Positions 34,293 through 43,086 of a stretch of DNA of 64,000 bases are shown one piece after another. The stretch is from Streptomyces brevispora (GTDB taxonomy: Bacteria; Actinomycetota; Actinomycetes; Streptomycetales; Streptomycetaceae): NCBI RefSeq assembly GCF_007829885.1, contig NZ_VIWW01000001.1, positions 1,116,001-1,180,000 of the forward strand, read 5' to 3'. How positions within the stretch are numbered: the stretch's first letter is position 1; every line of letters begins with the position of its first letter. The notes under the pieces are model-generated. The model saw only the letters and a list, made by a program, of their open reading frames with translations. It had not been told where the DNA came from and did no database searches. The translations under genes were made by a program, and so were the position numbers.

Positions 34293-36005
34293 TCAGCCTC
34301 GCCAGACGTCGCCGGTCAGTGCGGCCTTGCCGGAGGACGGCACGGTGGCCGTGCGGTTGGCGCCGCTCTCCCAGGTGACGTTGCCGCTCGCGTCCTTGCG
34401 GATGTACTTGTACTCGAACGACGTACCGGCGGGCAGGCTCACATCGAGCTTCCAGACCGGGTACGTCGCCGGGTCGAGCTTCAGCGCGGCGGCGGGGTTC
34501 CAGTTGCCGAGGGCGGACTGGTTGCCGGTGACGTAGATGTTCTGGCCGAGCTGGGTGGTGGCGTTGACGCCGAAGGTGGCGCCGGAGGTGCCCGTACCGG
34601 GGTCGGTCGGGCCGGAGCCACCACCGGAGCAGGTGCGGGCGCCCGTCTGGAGGGCGAGGGCGGTGTTGGCGCCGAGCGTGGCGGTGAACTGGCCCGAGCC
34701 GTTGACGGTGACGCCCTTGCCTGACTGGATGTCGCAGTAGTCACCGGCGGGCAGCGAGGTCTGGAACGTACGGGTCAGCGAGGAGCCCTCGTGGTTGATC
34801 GCGACGTACGCCTTGGAGCCGCGGCCGAAGGCGATCTGGTCGCCGCCGTTGTCCCACCAGTTGGTGACGGCCTCGCCGCGGGCGGTGTTGCGGAAGCCGA
34901 CCATGGACGCGATCTCGCGCCAGGCGTGCTGGCACTTCCAGCCGTCGCTGTAGCAGGCGTTGACCGTGCCGCCGTTGGGCGGACCGGCGTCCTTGTCGGA
35001 CCACTCGTAGCCGGAGTGGACGTCGGGCGAGCCGTAGGGCCAGGCCAGCATGAACACGCTGGCGAGCGTGTAGTTGGCGCCGTCCTTGTAGCTGAGGGTG
35101 TCACCGCCGCGCTCGGTGTCGTGGTTGTCGACGAAGACCGCGGCCTTCGAGGAGGACATGAAGCCCCAGCCCTCGCCGAAGTTCTTCAGGTTGGCGAGGT
35201 TCTCGTTGTTGAAGACCTGCTTGAGGCTGCGGGCGTAGCGGAATTCCTGGACGTCGCCGGTGCCGAGGTACTCGTTGGGCGAGACGGCCTCGCCGGCTCC
35301 GTAGATGACCTCCTGCTTCCAGTAGGCGCCGGGGTTGGTCAGCCGGGACTTGATGTTGGCGAGGTCGTCGGCGGGGATGTGCTTGGCCCCGTCGACGCGG
35401 AAGCCGTCGACGCCGAGCGAGAGCAGGTCGTTGAGGTATCCGGCGATCTTGCCGCGTACGTAGTCCTCACCGGTGTCCAGGTCGGCGAGGCCGACGAGTT
35501 CGCAGTGCTGGACGTTGTACCGGTCCTGGTAGTTGCTGATCGGTACGGTGCAGTCGTCCATGTCCGGCGCGGAGTACAGACCGGGGTAGTTGTACTTCGT
35601 GTACGAGGAGCCGCCGGTGCCGGTGCCCGAGCCCGCCGACATGTGGTTGATGACGGAGTCGGCGACGACCTTGACGCCGGCGCTGTGGCAGGTCCTGACC
35701 ATGTTGGCGAACGAGGTGCGGTCGCCGAGCCGTCCGGCGATCTTGTAGCTGACCGGCTGGTACGAGGTCCACCACTGCCCGCCCTGGATGTGCTCCTGGG
35801 GCGGCGAGACCTGTACGTAGCCGTATCCGGCCGGGCCGAGGGAGTCCGTGCACGCCTTGGCGACGGAGTCGAACTTCCACTCGAAGAGAACCGCGGTGAC
35901 GTCCTTGGTGCCCGGTGTGGCGGCCTGGGCGCCCGTGGCGGGGGCCACGAGGGCGGCGGCGCCCGCTATCAGTGCGAGCGCTGCGGACAGGGGCCTGCGT
36001 GCCAT
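34293..36005 (-). CDS. Secreted alpha-amylase (GH13) with C-terminal starch-binding CBM20
   Basis: A 570-residue exported endo-alpha-1,4-glucanase. The signal peptide is about 28 residues ([20 protein letters not shown], then ATGAQA). The GH13 barrel shows [17 protein letters not shown] (nucleophile Asp near 205), AGEAVS (acid Glu) and [11 protein letters not shown]. After the beta-domain, a Gly/Ser/Pro/Thr linker leads to a CBM20 ([28 protein letters not shown]). ATG 36005 follows AGGAGG; upstream open sequence is promoter. Two groups of CTTGC/GCAAG dyads upstream, one nearly identical to a site at malE/malR, indicate MalR control. Confidence 0.95.
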   Translation of the reverse strand: MARRPLSAALALIAGAAALVAPATGAQAATPGTKDVTAVLFEWKFDSVAKACTDSLGPAGYGYVQVSPPQEHIQGGQWWTSYQPVSYKIAGRLGDRTSFANMVRTCHSAGVKVVADSVINHMSAGSGTGTGGSSYTKYNYPGLYSAPDMDDCTVPISNYQDRYNVQHCELVGLADLDTGEDYVRGKIAGYLNDLLSLGVDGFRVDGAKHIPADDLANIKSRLTNPGAYWKQEVIYGAGEAVSPNEYLGTGDVQEFRYARSLKQVFNNENLANLKNFGEGWGFMSSSKAAVFVDNHDTERGGDTLSYKDGANYTLASVFMLAWPYGSPDVHSGYEWSDKDAGPPNGGTVNACYSDGWKCQHAWREIASMVGFRNTARGEAVTNWWDNGGDQIAFGRGSKAYVAINHEGSSLTRTFQTSLPAGDYCDIQSGKGVTVNGSGQFTATLGANTALALQTGARTCSGGGSGPTDPGTGTSGATFGVNATTQLGQNIYVTGNQSALGNWNPAAALKLDPATYPVWKLDVSLPAGTSFEYKYIRKDASGNVTWESGANRTATVPSSGKAALTGDVWRG

Positions 36006-36090
36006 GTCTTTCCTCCTGCTGTGGGGGAAACGCGGGTGACGGTGCAGCCTCATACGGCAACGCGCCCTGCCCTCAAGGCTCCTGAAGGTT

Positions 36091-36115
36091 CTTGCTGCAA
36101 GAATGCAAACCTTGC
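36091..36115 (-). promoter_or_regulatory. Proximal MalR-type repeats before the alpha-amylase gene
   Basis: CTTGCTGCAAG (36091-36101), an 11-base palindrome, followed by GCAAACCTTGC (36105-36115). CTTGCAG-like repeats are what I recall of the Streptomyces amylase/maltose repressor MalR (Reg1). It lies 86-110 bases before the start. Confidence 0.65.
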
Positions 36116-36215
36116 TGCGGGGAGACCGTACGAGCCCACCAGGTTCCGGTCAACCCTTTGGGCATGACCTGCTCACATCCTGCTCACACCCACGAAATAC
36201 GGCAGCTTCCTGCCT

Positions 36216-36239
36216 GCAAGGTCTTACGCAAGACATTGC
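36216..36239 (-). promoter_or_regulatory. Distal amylase operator, near-identical to the malE/malR site
   Basis: GCAAGGTCTT-ACGC-AAGACATTGC; flanking CCT/AGG extends it to a 13-base dyad with one mismatch. The same halves occur at 42949-42970. It lies about 210 bases before the alpha-amylase start. Confidence 0.7.
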
Positions 36240-36336
36240 AGGCCTGTTACGTTTCTCCCGACTCCGGTCCGGTCGGCCGAGGGTCCCGTTACCCCGGGCC
36301 CCACGCGCCCGGCCGGCCGGGCCGGTCACGGACAAG

Positions 36337-36397
36337 AGAGGCACCCGGAGTCACCCACTCCCCGCCGGCCCATTCAGGGCCGACTCCCGGTGCCTCT
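36337..36397. terminator. Inverted repeat downstream of the LacI gene
   Basis: AGAGGCACCCGGAGTC and GACTCCCGGTGCCTCT pair over 16 positions with one mismatch, with a loop of about 29 bases. It may end the mal operon transcript or insulate the amylase promoter. Confidence 0.55.
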
Positions 36398-36626
36398 CCT
36401 GTACGCCGCGGCCACCTCCGGACCGCCTCCGGGCCACCCCAGGACCGCCCTCAGTCCGCATCCGGACCACGCCCTGAAGCACCCGAACGCACGACGAGGC
36501 CCCGGGATCCGCTCCGGACCCAGGACCTCGCTGCGCGGGCCTCCGCGTGACCCAGGTGGGCCGCAGCTCCGAGAAGCCCGAGAAGGCATCCTGAGCCCGA
36601 CGCGAAAGGCCCGCCCGGCGCCGGTA
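36398..36626. other. Non-coding stretch after the LacI gene
   Basis: GC-rich sequence with short CCGGACC-like runs. I see no supported gene, RNA or clear regulatory element in it. Confidence 0.5.
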
Positions 36627-37688
36627 TCAGGCTCCCCGCACTCCCGCCGATGCCACCGCCGCCGTCGACCCCCGTACCACCAGCTCCGGCTGGAACACGT
36701 ACTCCGTGCGCTGGACGGGGCTTCCGCCGATCTCCTCCAGCAGGGCGCCCACCGCGGCTGCCGCCATCGCCTGTACGGGCTGGCGGACCGTGGTCAGCGG
36801 GGGGTCGGTGAACGCGATGAGCTGGGAGTCGTCGAAGCCGACCACGGACACGTCGCGCGGCACCGAAAGGCCGCGGTCCCGGGCGGCCCGCACCGCGCCC
36901 AGCGCCATCAGGTCGCTGCCGCAGACGATGCCCGTGCATCCGCGGTCCAGCAGCGCTCCGGCCGCCACCTGGCCGCCCTCGACGCTGAACAGCGTTGAGC
37001 ACACCAGGAGTTCGGCCTCGGCGCGGTCCAGCCCGAGCAGCGACACCGCGGCGTCCACGAAGCCGTCCCGCTTGCGGCGGGACGGCACGTAGCGTTGCGG
37101 GCCGATCGCCAGGCCGACCTTGCGGTGGCCCAGTTCGGCGAGGTGGCCCACGGCCATCCGTACGGCGGCGGTGTCGTCGGGTGAGACGAACGGGGCGCTG
37201 ATCCGCTCGTTGTAGCCGTTGATCAGGACGAACGGCACACCGCGGTCGGTGAGCGCGGCGTAGCGCGCCGGGTCGGCCGAGGTGTCGGCGTGCAGCCCGG
37301 AGAGGAACACGATGCCGCCGACGCCGCGTTCGACGAGTTGCTCGACGAGTTCGTCCTCGGTGGCCCCGCCGGGCAGTTGGGTGCAGAGCACCGGCGTGTA
37401 GCCGTGGCCCGCCAGGACCTGTTCCACGGACTGCGCGAACGCCGGGAAGATCGGGTTGGTGAGTTCGGGTGTCACCAGTCCGATCAGTCCGGCGCTGCGC
37501 TGCCGCAGCCGTACCGGGCGCTCGTAGCCCAGGATGTCGAGCGCCGCGAGCACCCGCTGACGCGTGGTGTCCGCGACGCCCGGCTTGCCGTTGAGCACCC
37601 GGCTGACGGTCGCCTCGCTGACCGCGGCCTGCCCGGCGATGTCGGAGAGCCTCAGCGCGCTGCCGGTTCTGGGCGGGGGGACGGTCAC
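36627..37688 (-). CDS. LacI-family regulator, last gene of the mal operon (MalR paralogue)
   Basis: A 353-residue repressor. The N-terminal HTH reads LRLSDIAGQAAVSEATVSRVLNG, with hinge RPVRLRQRSAGLIG, then the periplasmic-binding-protein-like effector domain (GIVFLSGLHADTSAD, GIVCGSDLMALGAVRAARD, VVGFDDSQLIAFTDPPLTTV). Its sequence is strikingly close to MalR at 43087, including the recognition helix, so both probably bind the same class of operator. GTG 37688 overlaps the aglA stop as GTGA, giving translational coupling; the open frame upstream is an aglA shadow. It may give feedback control of the operon. Confidence 0.93.
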   Translation of the reverse strand: MTVPPPRTGSALRLSDIAGQAAVSEATVSRVLNGKPGVADTTRQRVLAALDILGYERPVRLRQRSAGLIGLVTPELTNPIFPAFAQSVEQVLAGHGYTPVLCTQLPGGATEDELVEQLVERGVGGIVFLSGLHADTSADPARYAALTDRGVPFVLINGYNERISAPFVSPDDTAAVRMAVGHLAELGHRKVGLAIGPQRYVPSRRKRDGFVDAAVSLLGLDRAEAELLVCSTLFSVEGGQVAAGALLDRGCTGIVCGSDLMALGAVRAARDRGLSVPRDVSVVGFDDSQLIAFTDPPLTTVRQPVQAMAAAAVGALLEEIGGSPVQRTEYVFQPELVVRGSTAAVASAGVRGA

Positions 37689-39412
37689 ACCGTCCACCAC
37701 ACCGTGGTGTCGGCCGGCAGTTCGATCTCCGCGCCGTCGGTGCTGACCGGGGCGCTGGACAGCAGGACGGTGCCGGGTACGGGGATGCGGACGGCGGCGT
37801 CCGTCGTGTTGACGGTGCAGACGAAGCCGGGACGGGCGAGGACCAGCAGCCCCTCGGGGGCGTCCAGCCACTCCACCGCGGTGCCCGCGCCGAGTCCGGG
37901 GTGCACCCGGCGGGTGGCGATCGCGGCCCGGTACAGCTCCAGGGTGGAGTCGGCCGCGCCGGTCTGGGCCTCGACGCTGAGCTCGGCCCAGCCGGCGGGC
38001 TGCGGCAGCCAGCTGCCGCCCTCGCCGAAGCCGTACGAACTGCCCTCGCGGGTCCACGGGATCGGCACCCGGCAGCCGTCGCGGAAGCCGTCCTGGCCCT
38101 CGGCCCGGAAGAACGACGGGTCCTGGCGGGCCTCGTCGGGCAGGTCGGTGACGTCGGGCAGGCCGAGCTCCTCGCCCTGGTAGACGTAGGCGGAGCCGGG
38201 CAGCGCCAGCATCAGCAGCGTGGCCGCACGGGCCCGCCGCAGGCCAAGCTCGCGGTCGCCCGCGGTACGGATCTGGGTGCCGAGGCCGGGCGGGTTGGCG
38301 AACCGGGTGGCGTGCCGGGTGACGTCGTGGTTGGAGAGCACCCAGGTGGTGGGGGCGCCGACCGGGCGCATCGCGTCCAGCGAGGTGTCGATGACGCCGC
38401 GCAGCGCCTCGGCGTCCCAGGAGGTCGCCAGGTACTGGAAGTTGAAGGCCTGGTGCATCTCGTCGGGGCGCACGTAGTTCGCGGTGCGCTCGACGGTCGG
38501 GGTCCAGGCCTCGGCCACCAAAATACGCCCGCCCGTCGCCCCCTGCCGCCCTTCCGACGAAGGCCCTTCGGGCCCCTTGTTCTCGGGGTACTCCTCCAGG
38601 ATGGTGCGCCAGCTGCGGTAGATCTCGTGCACACCGTCCTGGTCGAAGAACGGCATGACATCGTTTCCGAGCAGCTTCAGCTGGTCGTGGGTGCCCAGGT
38701 CGGGCAGGCCCTCGGCCTTGACGAGGCCGTGCGCGACGTCGACCCGGAAGCCGTCGACGCCCATGTCGAGCCAGAAGCGCAGGATCGAGCGGAACTCGTC
38801 GGCCACGGCCGGGTGTTCCCAGTTGAAGTCGGGCTGCTCGGGCGCGAAGAGGTGGAGGTACCAGTCGCCGGGTGTGCCGTCCGGGTCGGTGGACCGGGTC
38901 CAGGCCGGTCCGCCGAAGATGGACTCCCAGTCGTTGGGCGGGAGTTCGCCGTCGGCACCCTTTCCGGGGCGGAAGTGGTAGCGGTCGCGCAGGGCGGAGC
39001 CGGGGCCCTCGGCGAGCGCGCGCTTGAACCACTCGTGCTGGTCGGAGGAGTGGTTGGGCACCAGGTCGACGATGATCCGCAGGCCCAGGTCGTGGGCGTC
39101 GCGGATCAGCGCGTCGGCGTCCAGCAGGGTGCCGAACATCGGGTCGATGGCCCGGTAGTCGGCGACGTCGTAGCCCGCGTCGGCCTGCGGTGAGGCGTAG
39201 AAGGGGCTGAGCCACACCGCGTCGACGCCGAGGTCCTTGAGGTACGGGAGCCGGGCGGTGACGCCTGCGAGATCGCCCATGCCGTCGCCGTTGCCGTCGG
39301 CGAAACTGCGCGGATAGACCTGGTAGATCACCGCGTCCTGCCACCAGCCGGTGCGGTGGCCCGGGCCGTCGGTGGACGTGCCGGTGGAGGGGGCAGCGAG
39401 GTGCTGGGTCAT
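37685..39412 (-). CDS. aglA: Intracellular alpha-glucosidase (GH13)
   Basis: A 575-residue GH13 enzyme without signal peptide. It would hydrolyse maltose and maltodextrins to glucose after uptake by MalEFG. Motifs: AVIYQVYPRSFADGNGDGMG, DLVPNHSSD, GFRVDVAHGL (nucleophile Asp), LVAEAWTP (acid Glu) and LSNHDVTRH. It starts 105 bases after malG with a hairpin in the gap, and its stop overlaps the LacI start. Residues about 275-298 contain a Gly/Pro/Ser-rich run (KGPEGPSSEGRQGATGG) just before the acid-Glu motif that looks like an in-frame insertion. It is followed by the unusual codons CGT-ATT-TTG. Confidence 0.92.
   Translation of the reverse strand: MTQHLAAPSTGTSTDGPGHRTGWWQDAVIYQVYPRSFADGNGDGMGDLAGVTARLPYLKDLGVDAVWLSPFYASPQADAGYDVADYRAIDPMFGTLLDADALIRDAHDLGLRIIVDLVPNHSSDQHEWFKRALAEGPGSALRDRYHFRPGKGADGELPPNDWESIFGGPAWTRSTDPDGTPGDWYLHLFAPEQPDFNWEHPAVADEFRSILRFWLDMGVDGFRVDVAHGLVKAEGLPDLGTHDQLKLLGNDVMPFFDQDGVHEIYRSWRTILEEYPENKGPEGPSSEGRQGATGGRILVAEAWTPTVERTANYVRPDEMHQAFNFQYLATSWDAEALRGVIDTSLDAMRPVGAPTTWVLSNHDVTRHATRFANPPGLGTQIRTAGDRELGLRRARAATLLMLALPGSAYVYQGEELGLPDVTDLPDEARQDPSFFRAEGQDGFRDGCRVPIPWTREGSSYGFGEGGSWLPQPAGWAELSVEAQTGAADSTLELYRAAIATRRVHPGLGAGTAVEWLDAPEGLLVLARPGFVCTVNTTDAAVRIPVPGTVLLSSAPVSTDGAEIELPADTTVWWTV
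38519..38590 (-). other. Probable in-frame insertion within aglA
   Basis: On the coding strand the stretch includes the palindromic run GGGCCCGAAGGGCCTTC. It codes for a low-complexity peptide absent, as far as I recall, from related AglA proteins, and ends at Arg-Ile-Leu codons CGT ATT TTG, which are rare here. Confidence 0.5.
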
Positions 39413-39440
39413 GTCGTCCCTGGGGTGTCTGGGTGGGGAG

Positions 39441-39483
39441 TGGCGCCGGAACCGGGTCGGGATGCCGGCGCCACCGTGACTGG
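39441..39483 (-). promoter_or_regulatory. Hairpin in the malG-aglA gap
   Basis: TGGCGCCGG (39441-39449) pairs perfectly with CCGGCGCCA (39475-39483). Within an otherwise tight operon this could stabilise the malEFG message or partly terminate before aglA. Confidence 0.5.
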
Positions 39484-39517
39484 TGCGTGCGGGTCGTACG
39501 GTCGCGCCGTGTGGCCG

Positions 39518-40390
39518 TCAGCCCTTGACGGCTCCGGCGGACATGCCGGTGACGAGGTGCTTCTGCGCGAACAGGAAGACCAGGGCCGCGGGTATCGCGA
39601 TGAGCACGGACGCGGCGGTCATCGGACCCCACTGGGCCCCGTACCGGTTGACGAACAGCTGGAGTCCGCCCGCGAGCGTGAGGTTGTCCTCGCCGACCAT
39701 GAAGGCGGAGGCGTACGCCACTTCGCCCCATGCGGTGATGAAGGAGTAGAACGCGGTGACGGCGAGACCGGGCTTGGCCAGCGGCAGGATGAGCCGCCAG
39801 AACGTGCCGAACGGGGTGAGCCCGTCGACCTGCCCCGACTCGTCGATCTCACGCGGGATGGTGTCGAAGAAGCCCTTCATCATCCAGGCGCAGAACGGCA
39901 CCGAGATGGTGAGGTAGGTGATGACCAGACCGGCCGGCTGATTGAGCAGCCCCATGCTCGCCATGATGTTGTAGATCGGCACGATGAGGACGGCGACCGG
40001 GAACATCTGGGTGATCAGCAGCGTCCACATCAGGCCGCGCTTGCCGGGGAACCGGAAGCGGCTGACGGCGTAGCCGGTGGAGGCGGAGATGATGACGCCG
40101 ATGAGTGTGGTGAGCCCCGCGACGATCAGGGAGTTGCCGAACCAGGTCAGGAACTTCGTGTTCTGGATCAGGTTTGTGTAGTTCTTGAACGTCGTCTCTT
40201 TGAAGAAGTCCGTGGTGGTCGCCAATTCGGCCGGCTTCAGCGAGGTGAGCAGCACCCAGAGCACGGGGAAGACAGCGATCACGGACGCGACGACGAGCGT
40301 CAGGTGCAGTGCGGTGGAGGCCAGCGGCGAACGCTCGCCGCGCATCCTGACCTTGGGCGCGGAGTGCCGCGTGGTGGGGATGGTGGTCAC
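39518..40390 (-). CDS. malG: Maltose/maltodextrin ABC transporter permease MalG
   Basis: A 290-residue inner membrane permease with six helices (e.g. LHLTLVVASVIAVFPVLWVLL, TLLITQMFPVAVLIVPIYNI). The cytoplasmic EAA loop that docks the ATPase is GFFDTIPREIDESGQVDG ... PLAKPGLAV. GTG 40390 overlaps the malF stop by four bases (GTGA). The ATPase is not encoded here; in Streptomyces the shared MsiK protein usually serves this importer. Confidence 0.93.
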   Translation of the reverse strand: MTTIPTTRHSAPKVRMRGERSPLASTALHLTLVVASVIAVFPVLWVLLTSLKPAELATTTDFFKETTFKNYTNLIQNTKFLTWFGNSLIVAGLTTLIGVIISASTGYAVSRFRFPGKRGLMWTLLITQMFPVAVLIVPIYNIMASMGLLNQPAGLVITYLTISVPFCAWMMKGFFDTIPREIDESGQVDGLTPFGTFWRLILPLAKPGLAVTAFYSFITAWGEVAYASAFMVGEDNLTLAGGLQLFVNRYGAQWGPMTAASVLIAIPAALVFLFAQKHLVTGMSAGAVKG

Positions 40391-41406
40391 CAGTCGTCTC
40401 CCTGGGTGCGCAGGACTCGCCGGTAGATGGCGGCGAAGATCAGCAGGAGTACGAGGATCAGCACGCCCCAGGTGGAGGACTGCGCGAAGTCGCGCGGACT
40501 GATCTCGAAGGAGAACTTGTACGCCTGCGTCACCAGGATCTGGGTGGCGTCGCCGGGCCCGCCGCCTGTGAGCAGGAAGATCACCGGGAACATGTTGAAG
40601 GTCCAGATGGTGGAGAGCAGGATCACGGTCGTGGAGACCGGCCGCAGTCCGGGCAGCGTGATGTGGCGGAAGCGCTGCCAGGCGGTGGCGCCGTCCATCT
40701 CGGCGGCCTCGTAGTGCTCGCTGGGGATGGACTGGAGCCCGCCGAGGAGGGCGACCATCATGAACGGCACTCCGAGCCACACGTTGACGGCGATGACCGA
40801 GAGCTTCGCCCAGGTGGGGTCGTTCAGCCAGGGGATGCCGTCGATCCCGGCGCCGGAGAGGATCTTGTTGAGCAGCCCGCGGTCCTCGTTGTAGAGGAAA
40901 CGCCAGGCGAAGACGGAGACGAAGCCGGGGATGGCCCAGGGCAGGATGAGCGCCATCCGGTACGCGGAACGCCCGGCGATCCGGCGGTTGAGGATGTTGG
41001 CGAGGGCCATCCCGAGACTGAAGGTGATGGCCACACAGGAGACCGTCCACACCAGGGTCCAGCCGAGCGTGCCGAGGAACTGATCGCCGGTGAGGGCGTC
41101 GGCGTAGTTGTCCAGACCCACGAACTTGTACGTCGCGGGGATGTGGTTGACGCCGATGGACCGTGCGACGTTGCGCTCGTTGGCGTCGGTCAGTGACAGG
41201 TAGATGCCGCGGACCAGCGGGTACCCGATGATGACGCCGATCACGATGACGACCGGGGCGACCATGGTCCAGGCGTACCAGTGGGTCGACAGAGCCCGCC
41301 GGAGCCTGCTCGGGGGCTGGGGGTTACCAGTACCGCGGCTCCGGCCGCGGGCGACGATGTCGTCGCCCGCGGCCTTCGCCACCGACTGGCTGGTGTGGAC
41401 AGCCAT
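40387..41406 (-). CDS. malF: Maltose/maltodextrin ABC transporter permease MalF
   Basis: A 339-residue permease with a cytoplasmic N-terminal tail of about 45 residues and six helices (WTMVAPVVIVIGVIIGYPLV, WTVSCVAITFSLGMALANIL, LILPWAIPGFVSVFAWRFLY, SVIAVNVWLGVPFMMVALL). The EAA loop is LQSIPSEHYEAAEMDGATAW. It forms the channel heterodimer with MalG. It starts 21 bases after malE and its stop overlaps malG, so malE-malF-malG is one transcription unit. Confidence 0.93.
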   Translation of the reverse strand: MAVHTSQSVAKAAGDDIVARGRSRGTGNPQPPSRLRRALSTHWYAWTMVAPVVIVIGVIIGYPLVRGIYLSLTDANERNVARSIGVNHIPATYKFVGLDNYADALTGDQFLGTLGWTLVWTVSCVAITFSLGMALANILNRRIAGRSAYRMALILPWAIPGFVSVFAWRFLYNEDRGLLNKILSGAGIDGIPWLNDPTWAKLSVIAVNVWLGVPFMMVALLGGLQSIPSEHYEAAEMDGATAWQRFRHITLPGLRPVSTTVILLSTIWTFNMFPVIFLLTGGGPGDATQILVTQAYKFSFEISPRDFAQSSTWGVLILVLLLIFAAIYRRVLRTQGDDW

Positions 41407-41427
41407 CAGTCGGCCTGCCTTCCTGAG

Positions 41428-42705
41428 TTACTTCCAGCCCTTGAGGAGCTTGCGGTAGGAGTCGCCGGTCGTCTTGGCAGCCTTCTCCGGCGTGGTCTGT
41501 CCGGTGAGGACCTTGGTGTACTCGGTGACGAGCGGCGCGAACAGGCTGCCGGTCTCCGGGATCCAGGGGCGCTCGACGGCGCTCTCGACGACCGGCTTGA
41601 AGAAGCCGACGATCTCGTTGTCGACGACGCTCTCCTGCGCGTAGGCCGAGGTGCGGGTCGGCAGGAGGTTGAGCTCCTTGGTGACCTGGGCCTGGGTCTT
41701 GACGGAGGTCATGTAGTCGACGAACGCGTAGGAGGCGTCGAGGTTCTTGGAACCGGCGTAGACGGCCAGGTTGTGACCGCCCTGCGGGGCACCCTGCGCG
41801 ACGGAGCCGGCCGGGACCGGGGCGACGCCCAGGTTGGTCTTGTCCTTGAACTCCTTGCCGGCGTAGGTGTCGGCGACGGCCCACGGGCCGTTGATCATCA
41901 TCGCGACCTTGCCGTCCTTGAAGGACGACTGCATGTTCTCCCAGCCGTCCGTCGCGTCGGTCTTGGCGGCGCCCGAGTCGACGAGGTCCTTGACGACCTT
42001 CATCGCCTTGACGCCGGCCGGGTTGTCGATGGTGACGGACTGGCTGGAGGCGTCGACCATGTCGCCGCCCTCGCCGTACAGGAAGGACAGGAACCAGTAC
42101 GCGTCGTCGCCGCGCAGGTAGAAGCCGGGGTTGCCGGTCTTGTCCTTGATCTTCTTGGAGACGGTCTTCAGCTCGGCGACGGTCTTGGGGACCTCGACGC
42201 CGGCGGCCTTGAAGATCTTCTTGTTGTAGAAGATGCCCATGGAGTCGATGACCTGCGGCACCGCGTACGTCTTGTCCTTGTACTTGGTGGACGCGGCGGC
42301 CTGCTTCAGGAAGTCGTCCGCCTTCTGGAGGGCGGGGGTGCCGTCCAGCGGGGCGAGGTAGCCGAGGTCGGCGAACTCGGGCGTCCACGCGACCTCGGAG
42401 CGGATCACGTCGGGGGCGCCGGAGCCGGACTGCGCAGCGTTCTTGAACTTGTTCTGCGCCTCGCCGAAGGGAACGTTGACGTACTTGACGTCGACCTTCG
42501 GGTGCTTCTTCTCGAAGCCTTCGGCGATCTTCTTGAAGACCTTGTCCTCGCTGCCCGCGGTGGAGGTGTCCCACCACGTCACGGTGCCCGAGAGCTCGCC
42601 CGAGCTCTTGCTGGCGTCGTTGGACTTGTCGTCATCGCTGCCGCAGGCGGTCGCCGCGAGCGCCAGGGCCGCAACCAGGGCGGTGGCCGTTATGCCACGT
42701 CGCAT
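41428..42705 (-). CDS. malE: Maltose/maltodextrin-binding lipoprotein MalE
   Basis: A 425-residue exported solute-binding protein, the first gene of the mal operon. The signal peptide ends in the lipobox LAATAC, with lipidated Cys21, followed by a short Ser/Asp/Lys linker. The fold is type I extracellular sugar-binding (GTVTWWDTSTAGSEDKVFKK, VAWTPEFADLGYLAPLDG, MINGPWAVADTY). ATG 42705 follows GAAGGAG. CTTGCAG-type repeats 85-115 bases upstream and the dyad at 42949 shared with the amylase promoter point to MalR repression relieved by maltose-type inducers. Confidence 0.95.
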   Translation of the reverse strand: MRRGITATALVAALALAATACGSDDDKSNDASKSSGELSGTVTWWDTSTAGSEDKVFKKIAEGFEKKHPKVDVKYVNVPFGEAQNKFKNAAQSGSGAPDVIRSEVAWTPEFADLGYLAPLDGTPALQKADDFLKQAAASTKYKDKTYAVPQVIDSMGIFYNKKIFKAAGVEVPKTVAELKTVSKKIKDKTGNPGFYLRGDDAYWFLSFLYGEGGDMVDASSQSVTIDNPAGVKAMKVVKDLVDSGAAKTDATDGWENMQSSFKDGKVAMMINGPWAVADTYAGKEFKDKTNLGVAPVPAGSVAQGAPQGGHNLAVYAGSKNLDASYAFVDYMTSVKTQAQVTKELNLLPTRTSAYAQESVVDNEIVGFFKPVVESAVERPWIPETGSLFAPLVTEYTKVLTGQTTPEKAAKTTGDSYRKLLKGWK

Positions 42706-42789
42706 CTGAACTCCTTCAACTTCCGTACCGCTCCGTCGCGGCGCCGGGTCGACGTGAACGTAACAAGGATGAAAGAAGGCCGAAAGAGT

Positions 42790-42809
42790 TTGCGGAATAT
42801 TTCTGCAAG
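42790..42809 (-). promoter_or_regulatory. MalR-type half-sites in the malE promoter
   Basis: On the malE strand CTTGCAG (42809-42803) is followed by a TTGC/GCAA dyad (42790-42808) with an AT-rich centre GAAATATTCC. It resembles the proximal amylase repeats at 36091-36115. Confidence 0.6.
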
Positions 42810-42948
42810 CTTCGGCGATCGTTACATTCGCGTGTCCTCACGGTTGCCGTCAAGCCCCTTGACGCGAGCCCCCAACCCCTGACAAGAGCAGGCCACCGCC
42901 CGTGATTCCGCAGTGCGACGATCTGATCGCAGCCCGCAGAGCGGTCCC

Positions 42949-42970
42949 GCAAGGTCTTGCAAGATATTGC
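42949..42970. promoter_or_regulatory. MalR-type dyad between malE and malR
   Basis: GCAAGGTCTT-GC-AAGATATTGC, with the 10-base palindrome TCTTGCAAGA at its centre. The halves match the distal amylase operator (36216-36239) at all but one position. It could act on malE, malR or both. The remainder of 42706-43086 holds the two promoters and no gene. Confidence 0.72.
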
Positions 42971-43086
42971 CGCAGCACTCCACAGGCGGGACCACAGGCG
43001 GCGCCGCCGACCGGCCCTGCGCCCGCCACCGTCCGATTCCCGCCCATGGTGGGCAATCCGACCCGCTCCCGGTACAGTCCAGTCCC

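Noticed and set aside
28707..34724. Open frame of 2005 codons on the plus strand
   Set aside because: It is the antisense shadow of the amylase-pullulanase gene; high GC keeps it open, and its Gly/Val-rich product resembles no family.
36337..36397. Possible third amylase operator
   Set aside because: The 16-base arms share no CTTGC/GCAAG motif with the other MalR-type sites, and the long loop fits a terminator or insulator better.
36627..39731. Single 1034-codon minus-strand frame spanning the LacI gene and aglA
   Set aside because: Only the last 353 codons are LacI-like; the rest is an out-of-frame reading of aglA. The GTGA overlap defines the true start at 37688.
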